The notes under the pieces: model-generated
What the model was told of the DNA's origin: nothing
Database searches by the model: none
Seen by the model: the letters and a program-made list of their open reading frames with translations, nothing else
Assembly (NCBI RefSeq): GCF_000379025.1
Contig: NZ_KB900617.1
Span: forward strand, 245,547-309,546
DNA length: 64,000 bases
Origin: Orenia marismortui DSM 5156
Lineage (GTDB): Bacteria; Bacillota; Halanaerobiia; Halobacteroidales; Halobacteroidaceae
Reading direction: 5' to 3'
Shown here: positions 28,024 to 36,482 of the stretch, piece after piece
How the letters are laid out: the number at the start of each line of letters is the position of its first letter
Position numbering within the stretch: the stretch's first letter is position 1
Made by a program: the position numbers and the translations under genes

Positions 28024-28175
28024 TATATCCTCCTTATCGAAATAAAAAACAACTATAATAATATTTATCTCTAAATTAAATTATACAATTTATTAATACT
28101 CCTTCCAATAGATTTTAAATATTTCTAAAATAATCAGATGAGAATCATCATTACAAATTTTCATTTCAAATCAAA

Positions 28176-28217
28176 TAAAAATATCCTTCTTACAAATTTG
28201 TAAGAAGGATATTTTTA
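28176..28217 (-). terminator. Terminator of glnB, 42-bp palindrome
   Basis: Perfect 42-base palindrome (21-base arms around ACAAA/TTTGT) with T-rich ends, four bases after the glnB stop codon. Symmetry means it could also stop transcription coming from the other side. Confidence 0.87.
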
Positions 28218-28220
28218 CCT

Positions 28221-28559
28221 TTAGATAGCCTTTACACCTTTTTCTCCAGTTCTAATCCTAATAGTTTCTTCTATTGGATAGATAAATATCTTACCGTCTC
28301 CTACCTCATCAGTTCTTACTGCCTCTAAAATTGCATCTACCAATGGTTCAACTTTATCTTCTTCTACTACAATCTCTACTTTTAATTTCTCTTTTAACTT
28401 TACCTCATATTCTACTCCACGATAGATATTAGTAGCACCTTTTTGCTTACCATATCCAGCAATTTGAGTAATATTTAAACCATTTATACCTAACTTCTCA
28501 ACAGCCACTATTAACTCTTCTATTCGACTAGGCCTAATAATACATTCTACTTTCTTCAT
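28221..28559 (-). CDS. glnB: PII nitrogen regulatory protein
   Basis: 112 residues. PII fold with a T-loop GYGKQKGATNIYRGVEYEVKL, including Tyr near position 51 and the Gln (QKG) used in ATP/2-oxoglutarate binding, and the C-loop signature VGDGKIFIYPIE near 88. It lies directly downstream of amtB, the classic glnB/glnK-amtB pair, and likely gates the transporter by the cell's nitrogen state. Whether the Tyr is modified is unknown. It is distinct from the NifI proteins at 47 kb. Confidence 0.93.
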   Translation of the reverse strand: MKKVECIIRPSRIEELIVAVEKLGINGLNITQIAGYGKQKGATNIYRGVEYEVKLKEKLKVEIVVEEDKVEPLVDAILEAVRTDEVGDGKIFIYPIEETIRIRTGEKGVKAI

Positions 28560-28581
28560 CTTCTCAACTCCTTTTTTAAGT

Positions 28582-28692
28582 TCAGTGACAAGGAATGGAG
28601 TAAGCAGTAATGAGTTAAATTATTACTCCTTATTCATAACTGCTAACTCCTTAATCCTAATTACTAATTACTAATTACTAACTCCTAACCAC
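28582..28692. repeat. Heptad-type intergenic repeat, diverged copy F
   Basis: A+T-shifted relative of the hairpin family between amtB and glnB. It begins GTGACA and holds ATTACTA three times in tandem then ACTCCTAACC, opposite a GAGTAAGCAGTAATGAGT arm. Its position inside the amtB-glnB unit means the hairpin would be in the mRNA. Confidence 0.65.
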
Positions 28693-30027
28693 TTACTTCT
28701 TGCTAACTTTAACACTCTTCCAGTGTAATGGTACAAAATCTGGATAAGATACTGAACCATGCTCAGTAATATCTAATCCTTCTAACTCTTCCTCTTCAGA
28801 AACCCTTAATCCAATAGTTCCAGCAATTACTTTAAATAAAACAAATGCTGTTGTAAAGGTCCAAATTGCTACTGCAACTACACCCTTTAATTGAGTAAGG
28901 AATAAAGCAATTCCTCCTCCATAAAACAAGCCACCCTCTGTTGCAAATAATCCTACCATTAATGTTCCAAAAGCTCCACAAACACCATGTACAGCTACTG
29001 CTCCAACTGGATCATCTACATGTATTTTATCTATAAACTCTACTGCATAAACAATCAATACTCCAGCTAAAGCCCCAATTGCTACTGCACCAAAATTGTC
29101 TACATTAGCAGTTCCAGCTGTAATTCCAACCAATCCAGCTAAAGCACCATTTAAAGTCATACTTACATCTGCTTTACCATACTTGATCCAACTAGTAATC
29201 ATAGCTAATGCTGCTCCAGCTGCTGCTGCTAGGTTAGTAGTTACTGCAATATCAGCAATACTTAAGTCAGTACCAGCTACTGTACTACCTGGGTTAAATC
29301 CAAACCATCCAAACCATAAGATAAATACACCTAATGCTGCCATTAATAAGTTATGGCCTGGCATTGCATTTACAGAACCATCTTCATTAAATTTCCCAAT
29401 TCTAGGCCCTAAAACCATTGCTCCTGCTAAAGCAGCCCATCCACCTACAGAGTGAACAACTGTGGAACCAGCAAAGTCAACCATATCACTTAACCAGCCA
29501 CCACCCCAAATCCAATGTCCTACTACAGGATAGATGATTGCAGTAATCACAGCACTATATGCTAAATATCCACTATACTTAGTTCTTTCAGCCATAGCTC
29601 CTGATACGATAGTCGCTGCTGTTGCAGCAAATACTGCCTGAAATAACCAGAAAGCACTTAAAGGTATATCTAATCCAAGATGTTCAAAACTACCACTTAA
29701 AAAGAACCCTTTACTTCCTATAAAAGCATTCCCTGCCCCAAACATAAAGGCAAATCCACAGATCCAATAAATCAATGAACCTACAGAAAAGTCCATCAAG
29801 TTCTTCATAATAATATTTCCAGCATTTTTTGCTCTAGTAAATCCTGCCTCTACCATCGCAAATCCTGCTTGCATAAAAAATACTAAAAATGCTGCTAATA
29901 AAGTCCAAATTGTATCAATTGCAATTGCATTACTCTCTGCTGTTGCATCTGCTGCAAAAGCAACTGATGATAAACTAAGCACCCCTAACATTAACAATAA
30001 ACTTAAACTAACTACTCTTCTCCTCAT
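28693..30027 (-). CDS. amtB: Ammonium transporter
   Basis: About 444 residues: signal-like first helix, then the 11-helix Amt domain. Signatures: [20 protein letters not shown] near residue 40, [20 protein letters not shown] near 190 with the conserved His of the pore pair (the other in AVHGVCGAFGTL near 345), and FGWFGFNPGS near 240. It conducts NH4+/NH3. Downstream glnB probably encodes its PII gate. ATG 30027 fits the AAGGAG spacing better than GTG 30030. Its N-terminal two-thirds is very close in sequence to the transporter half of the fusion at 48.9-51.1 kb. Confidence 0.93.
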   Translation of the reverse strand: MRRRVVSLSLLLMLGVLSLSSVAFAADATAESNAIAIDTIWTLLAAFLVFFMQAGFAMVEAGFTRAKNAGNIIMKNLMDFSVGSLIYWICGFAFMFGAGNAFIGSKGFFLSGSFEHLGLDIPLSAFWLFQAVFAATAATIVSGAMAERTKYSGYLAYSAVITAIIYPVVGHWIWGGGWLSDMVDFAGSTVVHSVGGWAALAGAMVLGPRIGKFNEDGSVNAMPGHNLLMAALGVFILWFGWFGFNPGSTVAGTDLSIADIAVTTNLAAAAGAALAMITSWIKYGKADVSMTLNGALAGLVGITAGTANVDNFGAVAIGALAGVLIVYAVEFIDKIHVDDPVGAVAVHGVCGAFGTLMVGLFATEGGLFYGGGIALFLTQLKGVVAVAIWTFTTAFVLFKVIAGTIGLRVSEEEELEGLDITEHGSVSYPDFVPLHWKSVKVSKK

Positions 30028-30095
30028 CACTTACACTCTCCTTATTGTATTATTTATTTATAATTGAGCTTATAAACCTCAAAATTAACTTAACA

Positions 30096-30821
30096 TTAAA
30101 ACTTTGGAATCGGAGGCAAAGCTAACTTATGATGATTTTTTGCCTCTAAGTTATCAACTATTTCCTTTACTTTAGAACTAGCCTCTCCAGTTAAGATATA
30201 ATGGTCAATCTCTTCATAAGTAATTCCTAACTCATCCTCATCTGTCTGACCAGCCCACAAACCAGCTGATGGTGCTTTAGTAATAATACTTTCTGGAATC
30301 CCTAAAATTTTAGCTACCTCTCTAACCTCACTTTTAACTAAATTACCTAAGGGAGCTAAATCAATTCCTCCATCGCCAAATTTAGTAAAGTAACCTAATT
30401 TCAACTCACTTCGATTATCTGTCCCTACAACTAAATAATCATTTAAACTAGCATAATAATATAAAGTAGTCATTCTTAACCTTGGTTTGATATTAGCACG
30501 GCTTAACTTCTTACTTTCACAATGATCAAGCAGCTCTAACATAGTATTAAAAACAGATTCTAAGTCAATCTCTTTATAATCTATCTCAAAGTTATCTGCT
30601 AATAACTGAGCATCCTCTTTATCTTGAGGCTTACTCCCACAAGGCATAATCAATCCTAAGGTATTATCAGGAAAGGCCTTTTTGCACAATGTGGCTGTCA
30701 CTGATGAGTCTATCCCACCTGATAAACCAACTACAACACCTTTTCCTCCAGCATCTTTTACCTTATCTTGAATCCAAGCTATTAAACTTTTTATAATTTC
30801 TTCATAATTTTTATCCAACAA
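30096..30821 (-). CDS. nadE: NH3-dependent NAD synthetase
   Basis: 241 residues. P-loop VVGLSGGIDSSVTATLC near residue 28, VVGTDNRSELKLGYFTKFGDGG near 135 and APSAGLWAGQTDE near 190 identify NadE. There is no N-terminal glutaminase domain, so it uses free ammonia. It lies immediately upstream of amtB (about 70 bases), a plausible functional link. TTG start. Confidence 0.92.
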   Translation of the reverse strand: MLDKNYEEIIKSLIAWIQDKVKDAGGKGVVVGLSGGIDSSVTATLCKKAFPDNTLGLIMPCGSKPQDKEDAQLLADNFEIDYKEIDLESVFNTMLELLDHCESKKLSRANIKPRLRMTTLYYYASLNDYLVVGTDNRSELKLGYFTKFGDGGIDLAPLGNLVKSEVREVAKILGIPESIITKAPSAGLWAGQTDEDELGITYEEIDHYILTGEASSKVKEIVDNLEAKNHHKLALPPIPKF

Positions 30822-30869
30822 TTTATCACTTCCCTTAAAAACTATTTACTGTCCCACTTTTTAGAACCC

Positions 30870-30931
30870 AGAGAACTCTTAGCTCTACTTCTAAAACTAC
30901 TCCACTACTTTGCTTAAAGCAAGAGTTCTCT
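30870..30931. repeat. Inverted repeat between glnA and nadE
   Basis: 11-base arms AGAGAACTCTT (30870-30880) and AAGAGTTCTCT (30921-30931) around a 40-base loop. It lies downstream of glnA and just upstream of nadE. It could form an mRNA structure, a weak terminator or an operator; there is no T run. Confidence 0.5.
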
Positions 30932-30981
30932 AAGTCTTTGAAGAGTGAGATTATATATAATTAGTCAACACTTAAAAGCTC

Positions 30982-32316
30982 CTAATATACTCTTAAGTAT
31001 TGATCTAATTCCCATTGATGAACTTGAGTTCTGTAGATATCCCATTCAATAATTTTTGCATCTAAGAAGTGTTCTAGGACATGTTCACCTAAAGCACTTT
31101 GAATTACTTCATCATTTACTAAATAATCAAGAGCCTCTTTAAGACTACTAGGCAAGCTCTCAATTCCTAAATCTTCTTTCCTGTCAGCATTCATAGTATA
31201 GATATTATCTAAAACCTCTGCTGGTGGTTCAATCTGATTCTTAATTCCATCCAAACCAGCTTTTAACATAACAGCAAAAGCTAAATAAGGGTTACATGAT
31301 GGATCAGGATTTCTCATTTCTAATCTAGTTCCTAATCCACGAGCTGCTGGAATTCTGATTAAAGAGCTCCGATTAGAACTAGACCAAGCTAAATAAACTG
31401 GTGCTTCATATCCTGGCACTAATCTTTTATAAGAATTAACCGTCGGATTAGTAATTGCAGCAATTGCTTTAGCATGTTTTAATAAGCCACCAATATAATA
31501 TTTAGCAACTTGGCTCAAACCTAATTTATCATCTTCATCATAAAAAGCATTCTCACCATCTTTGAATAATGATTGATGGACATGCATTCCTGATCCATTC
31601 TCTCCAAAGATTGGCTTTGGCATAAATGTAGCATGTAAGTCATGACTATCAGCAATAGCTTTAACTACAAATTTAAAGGTAGCCACATTATCAGCAGTCC
31701 TTAAAGCATGATCATATTTAAAATCAATCTCATGTTGCCCTGGTGCCACCTCATGATGAGAAGCCTCCATCTCAAAGCCCATATTTTCTAAAGCTAAAAC
31801 TATATCCCTTCTTGGGTCTTGGCCTGCATCCATTGGAGCCAAATCAAAATATCCACCCTGATCATTAGTAATAGTAGTAGCTTCTCCATTCTCATCCTTT
31901 TCAAATAAGAAGAATTCTGGTTCAGGACCAACATACATCTCATAGCCCATCTCTTTAGCTTCATCTAAAACTTTCTTCAATACCTGACGTGGGTCACCAC
32001 CAAAAGAAGTACCATCTGGTTTGTAAACATCACAGATTAATCTAGCTACTGAACCACCCTCCTTTGGTCTCCAAGGAAATACTGTAAAAGTATCATAATC
32101 AGGCTTTAAATACATATCTGATTCATTTATTCTAGTAAAACCATCTACTGAAGATCCATCAAACATAATCTTTCCATCTAATGCATCCTCTAATTGATTA
32201 ACTGTAATTGCCACATTCTTAATTATCCCTAATATATCTGTAAATTGTAATCTGATAAACTTAACATTCAACTCTTTTGCTTTCTTTAATACATCCTCTT
32301 TAGTTAAATTATTCAT
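30982..32316 (-). CDS. glnA: Glutamine synthetase, type I-alpha
   Basis: About 444 residues from ATG 32316, with AGGAGG 7 bases upstream. Motifs: FDGSSVDGF near 53, EPEFFLF near 115, [10 protein letters not shown] near 190, the ATP site [18 protein letters not shown] near 230, and [18 protein letters not shown] near 320. The adenylylation loop of GSI-beta enzymes is absent, so it should be the feedback-regulated GSI-alpha form. It makes Gln from Glu and ammonia. Transcribed with a small upstream gene from the direct-repeat nitrogen promoter at 32565-32621. Confidence 0.95.
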   Translation of the reverse strand: MNNLTKEDVLKKAKELNVKFIRLQFTDILGIIKNVAITVNQLEDALDGKIMFDGSSVDGFTRINESDMYLKPDYDTFTVFPWRPKEGGSVARLICDVYKPDGTSFGGDPRQVLKKVLDEAKEMGYEMYVGPEPEFFLFEKDENGEATTITNDQGGYFDLAPMDAGQDPRRDIVLALENMGFEMEASHHEVAPGQHEIDFKYDHALRTADNVATFKFVVKAIADSHDLHATFMPKPIFGENGSGMHVHQSLFKDGENAFYDEDDKLGLSQVAKYYIGGLLKHAKAIAAITNPTVNSYKRLVPGYEAPVYLAWSSSNRSSLIRIPAARGLGTRLEMRNPDPSCNPYLAFAVMLKAGLDGIKNQIEPPAEVLDNIYTMNADRKEDLGIESLPSSLKEALDYLVNDEVIQSALGEHVLEHFLDAKIIEWDIYRTQVHQWELDQYLRVY

Positions 32317-32330
32317 TTCTTTTCCTCCTT

Positions 32331-32528
32331 TTAAATTAAATCTTTCTTCTGACCTGAAAACCAATTTATAATAGTTTCAGAAACTACATCTGATCCATCT
32401 ATTTCCTTAACGCCATCCATTTTAATGCATTTGCCAACCTTTACAACATGATTATCCTTGACAACAACATCAGACCTATAACTTCCCTGATCACTAGTTA
32501 CATTAACATTCTTCATTACAAAACACAT
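32331..32528 (-). CDS. Small unrecognised protein upstream of glnA
   Basis: 65 residues from ATG 32528, which has GAGGTG 6 bases upstream; the frame extends to a GTG inside that site. It starts [10 protein letters not shown] and is mostly short beta-prone segments ([17 protein letters not shown]) with a basic end. Two Cys (residue 2 and in GKCI). It ends 14 bases before the glnA start and so is the first gene of the nitrogen-controlled glnA mRNA. The Met-Cys start recalls CooT-like metal proteins, but the rest does not align by eye. Function unknown. Confidence 0.6.
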   Translation of the reverse strand: MCFVMKNVNVTSDQGSYRSDVVVKDNHVVKVGKCIKMDGVKEIDGSDVVSETIINWFSGQKKDLI

Positions 32529-32564
32529 TAAAATCACCTCGCTAATTTATTAAATTTGTTTTTG

Positions 32565-32621
32565 ATGTTATCTATATGTTAACTATATGTTAAGTATAAT
32601 CTTTTTGTGATAATATGTCAA
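32565..32621 (-). promoter_or_regulatory. glnA promoter with three 11-bp direct-repeat operators
   Basis: Minus strand TTGACA (32616-32621), 17-base spacer, TATACT (32593-32598). Three head-to-tail 11-base units follow at 32565-32575, 32576-32586 and 32587-32597 (plus-strand reading ATGTTATCTAT, ATGTTAACTAT, ATGTTAAGTAT). The first overlaps the -10 and the others cover the start site, as expected for repression. Confidence 0.8.
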
Positions 32622-32717
32622 GTTTTTTCTAAAAAAATTAACAAAAACATGACATGAGAAGTTAAAAATAAAAATATCGAACCCTTTAACCCCAAACAAT
32701 CCAATACACCTAACATC

Positions 32718-32957
32718 TCATTGATCCTCTAAAACTTTTTTTATTCCTATCGCATTTAAACCCTTGTTTAATAATTCTTTAATTTCGACAAGTCTTTCAA
32801 CATCATTTTTAGAATATAACCTTTGATTCCCTTTGGTTCTAACCGGATTTATCAATTCTGCTTTTTCATAATAACGAATCTGTCTGGCTGTTAAGTCAGT
32901 CATATCTGCAACTACACCAATAGTATAAGCAGGAGTATCTGCGCCTACATCAAGCAT
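32718..32957 (-). CDS. DNA-binding-domain-only GlnR-like MerR-family protein
   Basis: 79 residues, full reading frame with good ribosome site (GAGGAGAGGG, ATG). The winged-helix MerR domain fills the protein: YTIGVVADMTDLTARQIRYY, then ELINPVRTKGNQRLYS and KGLNAIGIKKVLEDQ, the pattern of the GlnR/TnrA DNA-binding domain. The C-terminal half that GlnR (about 130 residues) uses to dimerise and contact glutamine synthetase is missing. It lies between nifV and the glnA operon. It may bind the 11-bp direct repeats nearby (see findings). Confidence 0.8.
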   Translation of the reverse strand: MLDVGADTPAYTIGVVADMTDLTARQIRYYEKAELINPVRTKGNQRLYSKNDVERLVEIKELLNKGLNAIGIKKVLEDQ

Positions 32958-33145
32958 AATACCCTCTCCTCAATATAAATAATCCCTCAAACAAAATCTT
33001 CATTCAACCACCCCTCGCCAGAAAATAGTCTTATGCAAATATTAACCGCACCTTAATTCTACGCAAGAAAGTATATTGGTCAAGTTCTCATTAAAATTTT
33101 ATTTATAATTAAAATAATAGCCCCAAACAATATATATCACTAGAG

Positions 33146-34222
33146 TTATACAGTAATATTAACTTTGCTTTGACGAGACCTTATACTTCTCAAAATTAAC
33201 TCAGCTTGCTCTTTGCTTATGGAAACACCCAATTCTTTATATCTATGCATAATAGAACTCACTCCTGAAAACTTACCAATTATAAATCTTCTTTCCCTCC
33301 CCAAATCGCCTGGAGATAAAAATTCATAAGTTGAAGAATCCTTTAATAAACCATCAACATGTATACCAGACTCATGAGAAAAGACCCCCTCACCTACGAT
33401 AGGTTTATTGGCAGATACTCTTCTGCCAGAATAATCTTCTATCATCTCTGATAATCCTTTCAACCCCTTAACTTTGAAGTCACTCTCACAACCTTCAATA
33501 CATTTCAAGGCCATTACCACCTCTTCTAAAGCAGCATTCCCCGCCCTTTCTCCCAAAGCATTAACAGTACAACTTATATATTTGGCTCCAGCTTTAAAAG
33601 CACTTAAAGCATTAGCTGTGGCCATCCCAAAATCATTATGCCCATGAAAATCTATTTCGGCATCTATAAAATCTCTTATCTTTTTAATATTATCATATGT
33701 GGATATAGGGTCTAATCTCCCTACAGTGTCTGCGTAACGAACCCTGCTAACCCCCGCTTTTTGGGCAATACTGTAGAACTGAACCAAAAATTGGAAATCT
33801 GCTCTAGAGGCATCTTCAGCCCCTACTGAAACATTGCAACCTTTTTCAAGGGCATAGTTTACTATCTTCTCCAACTCACTAAGCACCCATCCTCTATCTT
33901 TATTTAATTTTCGATAGATATGAATGTCTGATGCTGGGGCTGTAATATGCACATTTTTCGCACCAGCCAATATCGATTTATCAATATCTTCCTTTCTCAT
34001 TCTATTCCATGTCAATATAGAAGATTTCAGACCCAAACTCATTATTTCCCTAATAGCCTCTATCTCTTCTTTGCCCATAATGGGTATTCCAGCTTCAATA
34101 ACATCAACACCTATTTCATCCAATTTTCGGGCTACATCTACTTTTTCATTTTTAGAAAAGGCTACTCCGGCAGTTTGCTCTCCATCACGTAAGGTAGTAT
34201 CCACAATATAGAAATCTTTCAT
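33146..34222 (-). CDS. nifV: Homocitrate synthase of nitrogen fixation
   Basis: About 358 residues from ATG 34222 (AGGTG upstream). DRE-TIM aldolase fold: VDTTLRDGEQTAGVAFS at the N-terminus, DFHGHNDFGMATANALSAF near 195, GERAGNAALEEV near 230, and GEGVFSHESGIHVDG near 285. It condenses acetyl-CoA and 2-oxoglutarate to homocitrate, a ligand of FeMo-cofactor. NifV is preferred to isopropylmalate or citramalate synthase from length, lack of the C-terminal LeuA regulatory domain, and nif context. Driven by a direct-repeat nitrogen promoter. Confidence 0.9.
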   Translation of the reverse strand: MKDFYIVDTTLRDGEQTAGVAFSKNEKVDVARKLDEIGVDVIEAGIPIMGKEEIEAIREIMSLGLKSSILTWNRMRKEDIDKSILAGAKNVHITAPASDIHIYRKLNKDRGWVLSELEKIVNYALEKGCNVSVGAEDASRADFQFLVQFYSIAQKAGVSRVRYADTVGRLDPISTYDNIKKIRDFIDAEIDFHGHNDFGMATANALSAFKAGAKYISCTVNALGERAGNAALEEVVMALKCIEGCESDFKVKGLKGLSEMIEDYSGRRVSANKPIVGEGVFSHESGIHVDGLLKDSSTYEFLSPGDLGRERRFIIGKFSGVSSIMHRYKELGVSISKEQAELILRSIRSRQSKVNITV

Positions 34223-34325
34223 CACCTCACCTCCCGTTTTCTTAGTGTTAATCATTTCAAAAGTCTACTGTCCCCTCATCTTTTACATTATATAATTCCA
34301 CTCTGTGTAAACTCCAATCTAAATT

Positions 34326-34382
34326 CATAACATTTCATGTTATGTTTATGTTAATTATACTCTAATGTGAACTATTTATCAA
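34326..34382 (-). promoter_or_regulatory. nifV promoter with direct-repeat operators
   Basis: Minus strand TTGATA (34377-34382), 17-base spacer, TATAAT (34354-34359), then TTAACATAAAC and ATAACATGAAA units at 11-base spacing, followed by an ATGTTATG in the opposite sense (operator span 34326-34354). Same layout as at glnA and nifH. Confidence 0.78.
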
Positions 34383-34689
34383 CAACCCAACTTACTTTTT
34401 TGATAGTTTTAGATTTATTTTGCATATAGTTAACATTATAGTGTGAACTATCCTGTAGTAATTAATCTTTTAGTCTTGCTCCTGAAATGATATGTAATGA
34501 TCACTTATTTCATCCATTAGTTTTCTTAGGTTATTCCCTTTTATGAATTCCCAGCCAAGCCACTTATATCTCTTAGCTATAAATGAGCAAAAATGATTAC
34601 ATTAATTCACAAATGCTATAATTAGGCTGTTCATTCAGGTTAATATTCTTGCATATTTAAGACATGTATATAAACAACTCTAAAAAGTA

Positions 34690-34960
34690 AATTAAAACCT
34701 TATTTTTACCACGAATGAACACGAATTAGCACTAATAAAAGATTCCAAAAAATCTTTTAGACCTTAAACCTTTATAAATATTTTAAGATTTTATCTTTTT
34801 ATTGTTCTTATTCGTGTGTATTCACCCCAAGAGTACTTCCTCAGAAAATAAAAATCAATTCTTCGGGTTTGAAAACACAACCCTTCACGGGATTTTAATT
34901 TCTAAGGTCCTTCTTCAGGGTGCGTGACCATTTGTGGTTTCAAAGTTTTTAGTTTATTTT
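34690..34960. repeat. Repeat-like, partly structured intergenic segment
   Basis: Plus strand holds ACCACGAATGAACACGAAT (near 34708) and, about 100 bases on, a loosely complementary ATTCGTGTGTATTCACC. Next comes a block of higher G+C with words TTCTTCGGGTTTG, CCCTTCACGGGATTTT and CCTTCTTCAGGGTGCG, each able to form small hairpins. It does not look coding on either strand. It looks like a dispersed intergenic repeat or a structured RNA, but only one copy is in the window. Confidence 0.45.
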
Positions 34961-35404
34961 TATTTCACTTTAAGGTTGGATATCTACATTAGCAGTATAG
35001 CATAATTTAAAATTAATTATTTACATTAATTGGTTTGAAATTTGCTCCTTTATAGCTCTTAGCTTTAAAAATATTAATGTCAATTTTTAGATTGGATATA
35101 GGAAAAGTATAGCACCCTCTCTCTATAACATCATATTTCTAGCCTGATAACCAGCTACAACTTATAATCCAATCACTAATTTACCTCTTCTAAAGTTAGC
35201 TCATCATTATAAAACAACTACAAAGAAACAGTTTCTATCAACTTATTTAAAGAAGATCCCTATCAAAACAGTTAAAGATAGCCATTGAAACAGAATATAC
35301 TTGATTATTCCTTAGCCCTTTTAAATTATCACAATTTTTACCCTTCTTTAATAGTACGAAATAATACAGCACTTGCAAGTAGCTTAGTTGTTTCACTATT
35401 CTCC
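34961..35404. other. Intergenic stretch downstream of modA
   Basis: About 440 bases with no complete ORF that has a ribosome site. On the minus strand just after the modA stop, a run of about 24 codons is open (TTKLLASAVLFRTIKEG), then stops accumulate. It may be a gene relic, but I cannot name it. Confidence 0.35.
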
Positions 35405-36223
35405 TTAATCTCTACTTACTTTAATAAAGCCATGCCCTTCTAATATCTCTCCTCCTTCTTGGGAGTAAAGATAATCTAAAAACTTAGCAGCAGCCTCTTG
35501 ATGCTCTGAATCAATCCCTTTTATTGGTGAAATTGGATAAGTAGCAATTACATTATATTGATCCTTAATATTAACCACCTTGACCTTATCCTTATCGCTG
35601 GCATTAGCATCAGTCTTATAAACTACTCCTGCATCAGCCTCTCCTAACTCTACCTTAGCTAATACACTCTTAACATCCAACTCTTTAGAAACTACACTAG
35701 CAAAGAACTTCTCCTTATAATTTGAAGGTAACTGAGGATTGTCATTTTGTTTATTTAGCATCTGGACTGTATACCTACCTACTGGAACAGATTTATCAGC
35801 AATTACTAGACTAATCCCATCCTGTAGCAAGTCTTTAATTCCATTAATCTCTGCTTGTGTTTGCTTAGAAACAACGATAACCAGCTTATTACGAGCAAAG
35901 ATAGTAGGATTAGCTACCATATCAGCTTCATCTAATTGATTCATATACTTGATATTAGCAGAAGCAAAGATATCAGATGTAACTCCAGATGTAATCTGAC
36001 TATATAGAGCCTGACTTCCTGCATAATTAATCTCTAATTTAATATCATCATATTTCTTCTCAAATTCAGCTTTCAAATCATTAAAGACCTCAGTTAAACT
36101 AGCGGCAGCCATAATTCTAATAGTAGTGGGCTCATTACTATTAGCAGTACTTTTACTTCCTTGACAGCCTGCCATTAGCATCATCACTACGATTAAAGCT
36201 CCTATTATCAATTTTTTCATCAT
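35405..36223 (-). CDS. modA: Molybdate ABC transporter substrate-binding lipoprotein
   Basis: 272 residues with lipobox LMAGC near residue 19. The ModA fold is recognisable: IRIMAAASLTEVFNDLKAEFEKKY near 35 with the Ser of the oxyanion site, NYAGSQALYSQITSG near 65, ADKSVPVGRYTVQML near 145, and VELGEADAGVVYKTDA near 190. It captures molybdate (or tungstate) for FeMo-cofactor and other Mo enzymes. Unusually it is the last gene of the mod block, behind modB, a decayed modC and a DUF364 gene, and separated by a hairpin repeat. Confidence 0.9.
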   Translation of the reverse strand: MMKKLIIGALIVVMMLMAGCQGSKSTANSNEPTTIRIMAAASLTEVFNDLKAEFEKKYDDIKLEINYAGSQALYSQITSGVTSDIFASANIKYMNQLDEADMVANPTIFARNKLVIVVSKQTQAEINGIKDLLQDGISLVIADKSVPVGRYTVQMLNKQNDNPQLPSNYKEKFFASVVSKELDVKSVLAKVELGEADAGVVYKTDANASDKDKVKVVNIKDQYNVIATYPISPIKGIDSEHQEAAAKFLDYLYSQEGGEILEGHGFIKVSRD

Positions 36224-36347
36224 TAATCATCCTCTCTTTTAATCTTATAGTCTTATAATTCAATATTAAGAAGCAAAAATTAAAAGATAAATTTTTAATT
36301 CTCAACTCTCAATTATTTATAGCTAAACAATTCTAAAATGAAACTCA

Positions 36348-36455
36348 ATGGATATATAGCGACATTTTTAGGTGATAGGAGTTAGGTTATAGGGGATAGT
36401 AAGGTCTTCCTACCTCCCATTTCCTAACTCCTAAACTGTCGCTTTATCTATCTAT
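36348..36455. repeat. Heptad-hairpin intergenic repeat, copy E
   Basis: 108 bases between the DUF364 gene and modA. Nearly the reverse complement of copy D (26686-26800), differing mainly by about one heptad in one arm. Ends AGCGACATTTTTAGG and CTGTCGCTTTATC. Confidence 0.88.
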
Positions 36456-36482
36456 AACACCAGATTTAAACATTTGCTCTAA

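Noticed and set aside
33146-34222. Isopropylmalate or citramalate synthase instead of NifV
   Set aside because: It lacks the C-terminal regulatory domain and lies next to nitrogen genes with a nitrogen-type promoter; homocitrate synthase fits better, though activity is not proven by sequence.
36224-36482. Molybdenum-cofactor riboswitch upstream of modA
   Set aside because: The structure in this gap is a heptad hairpin repeat shared with four other unrelated loci.
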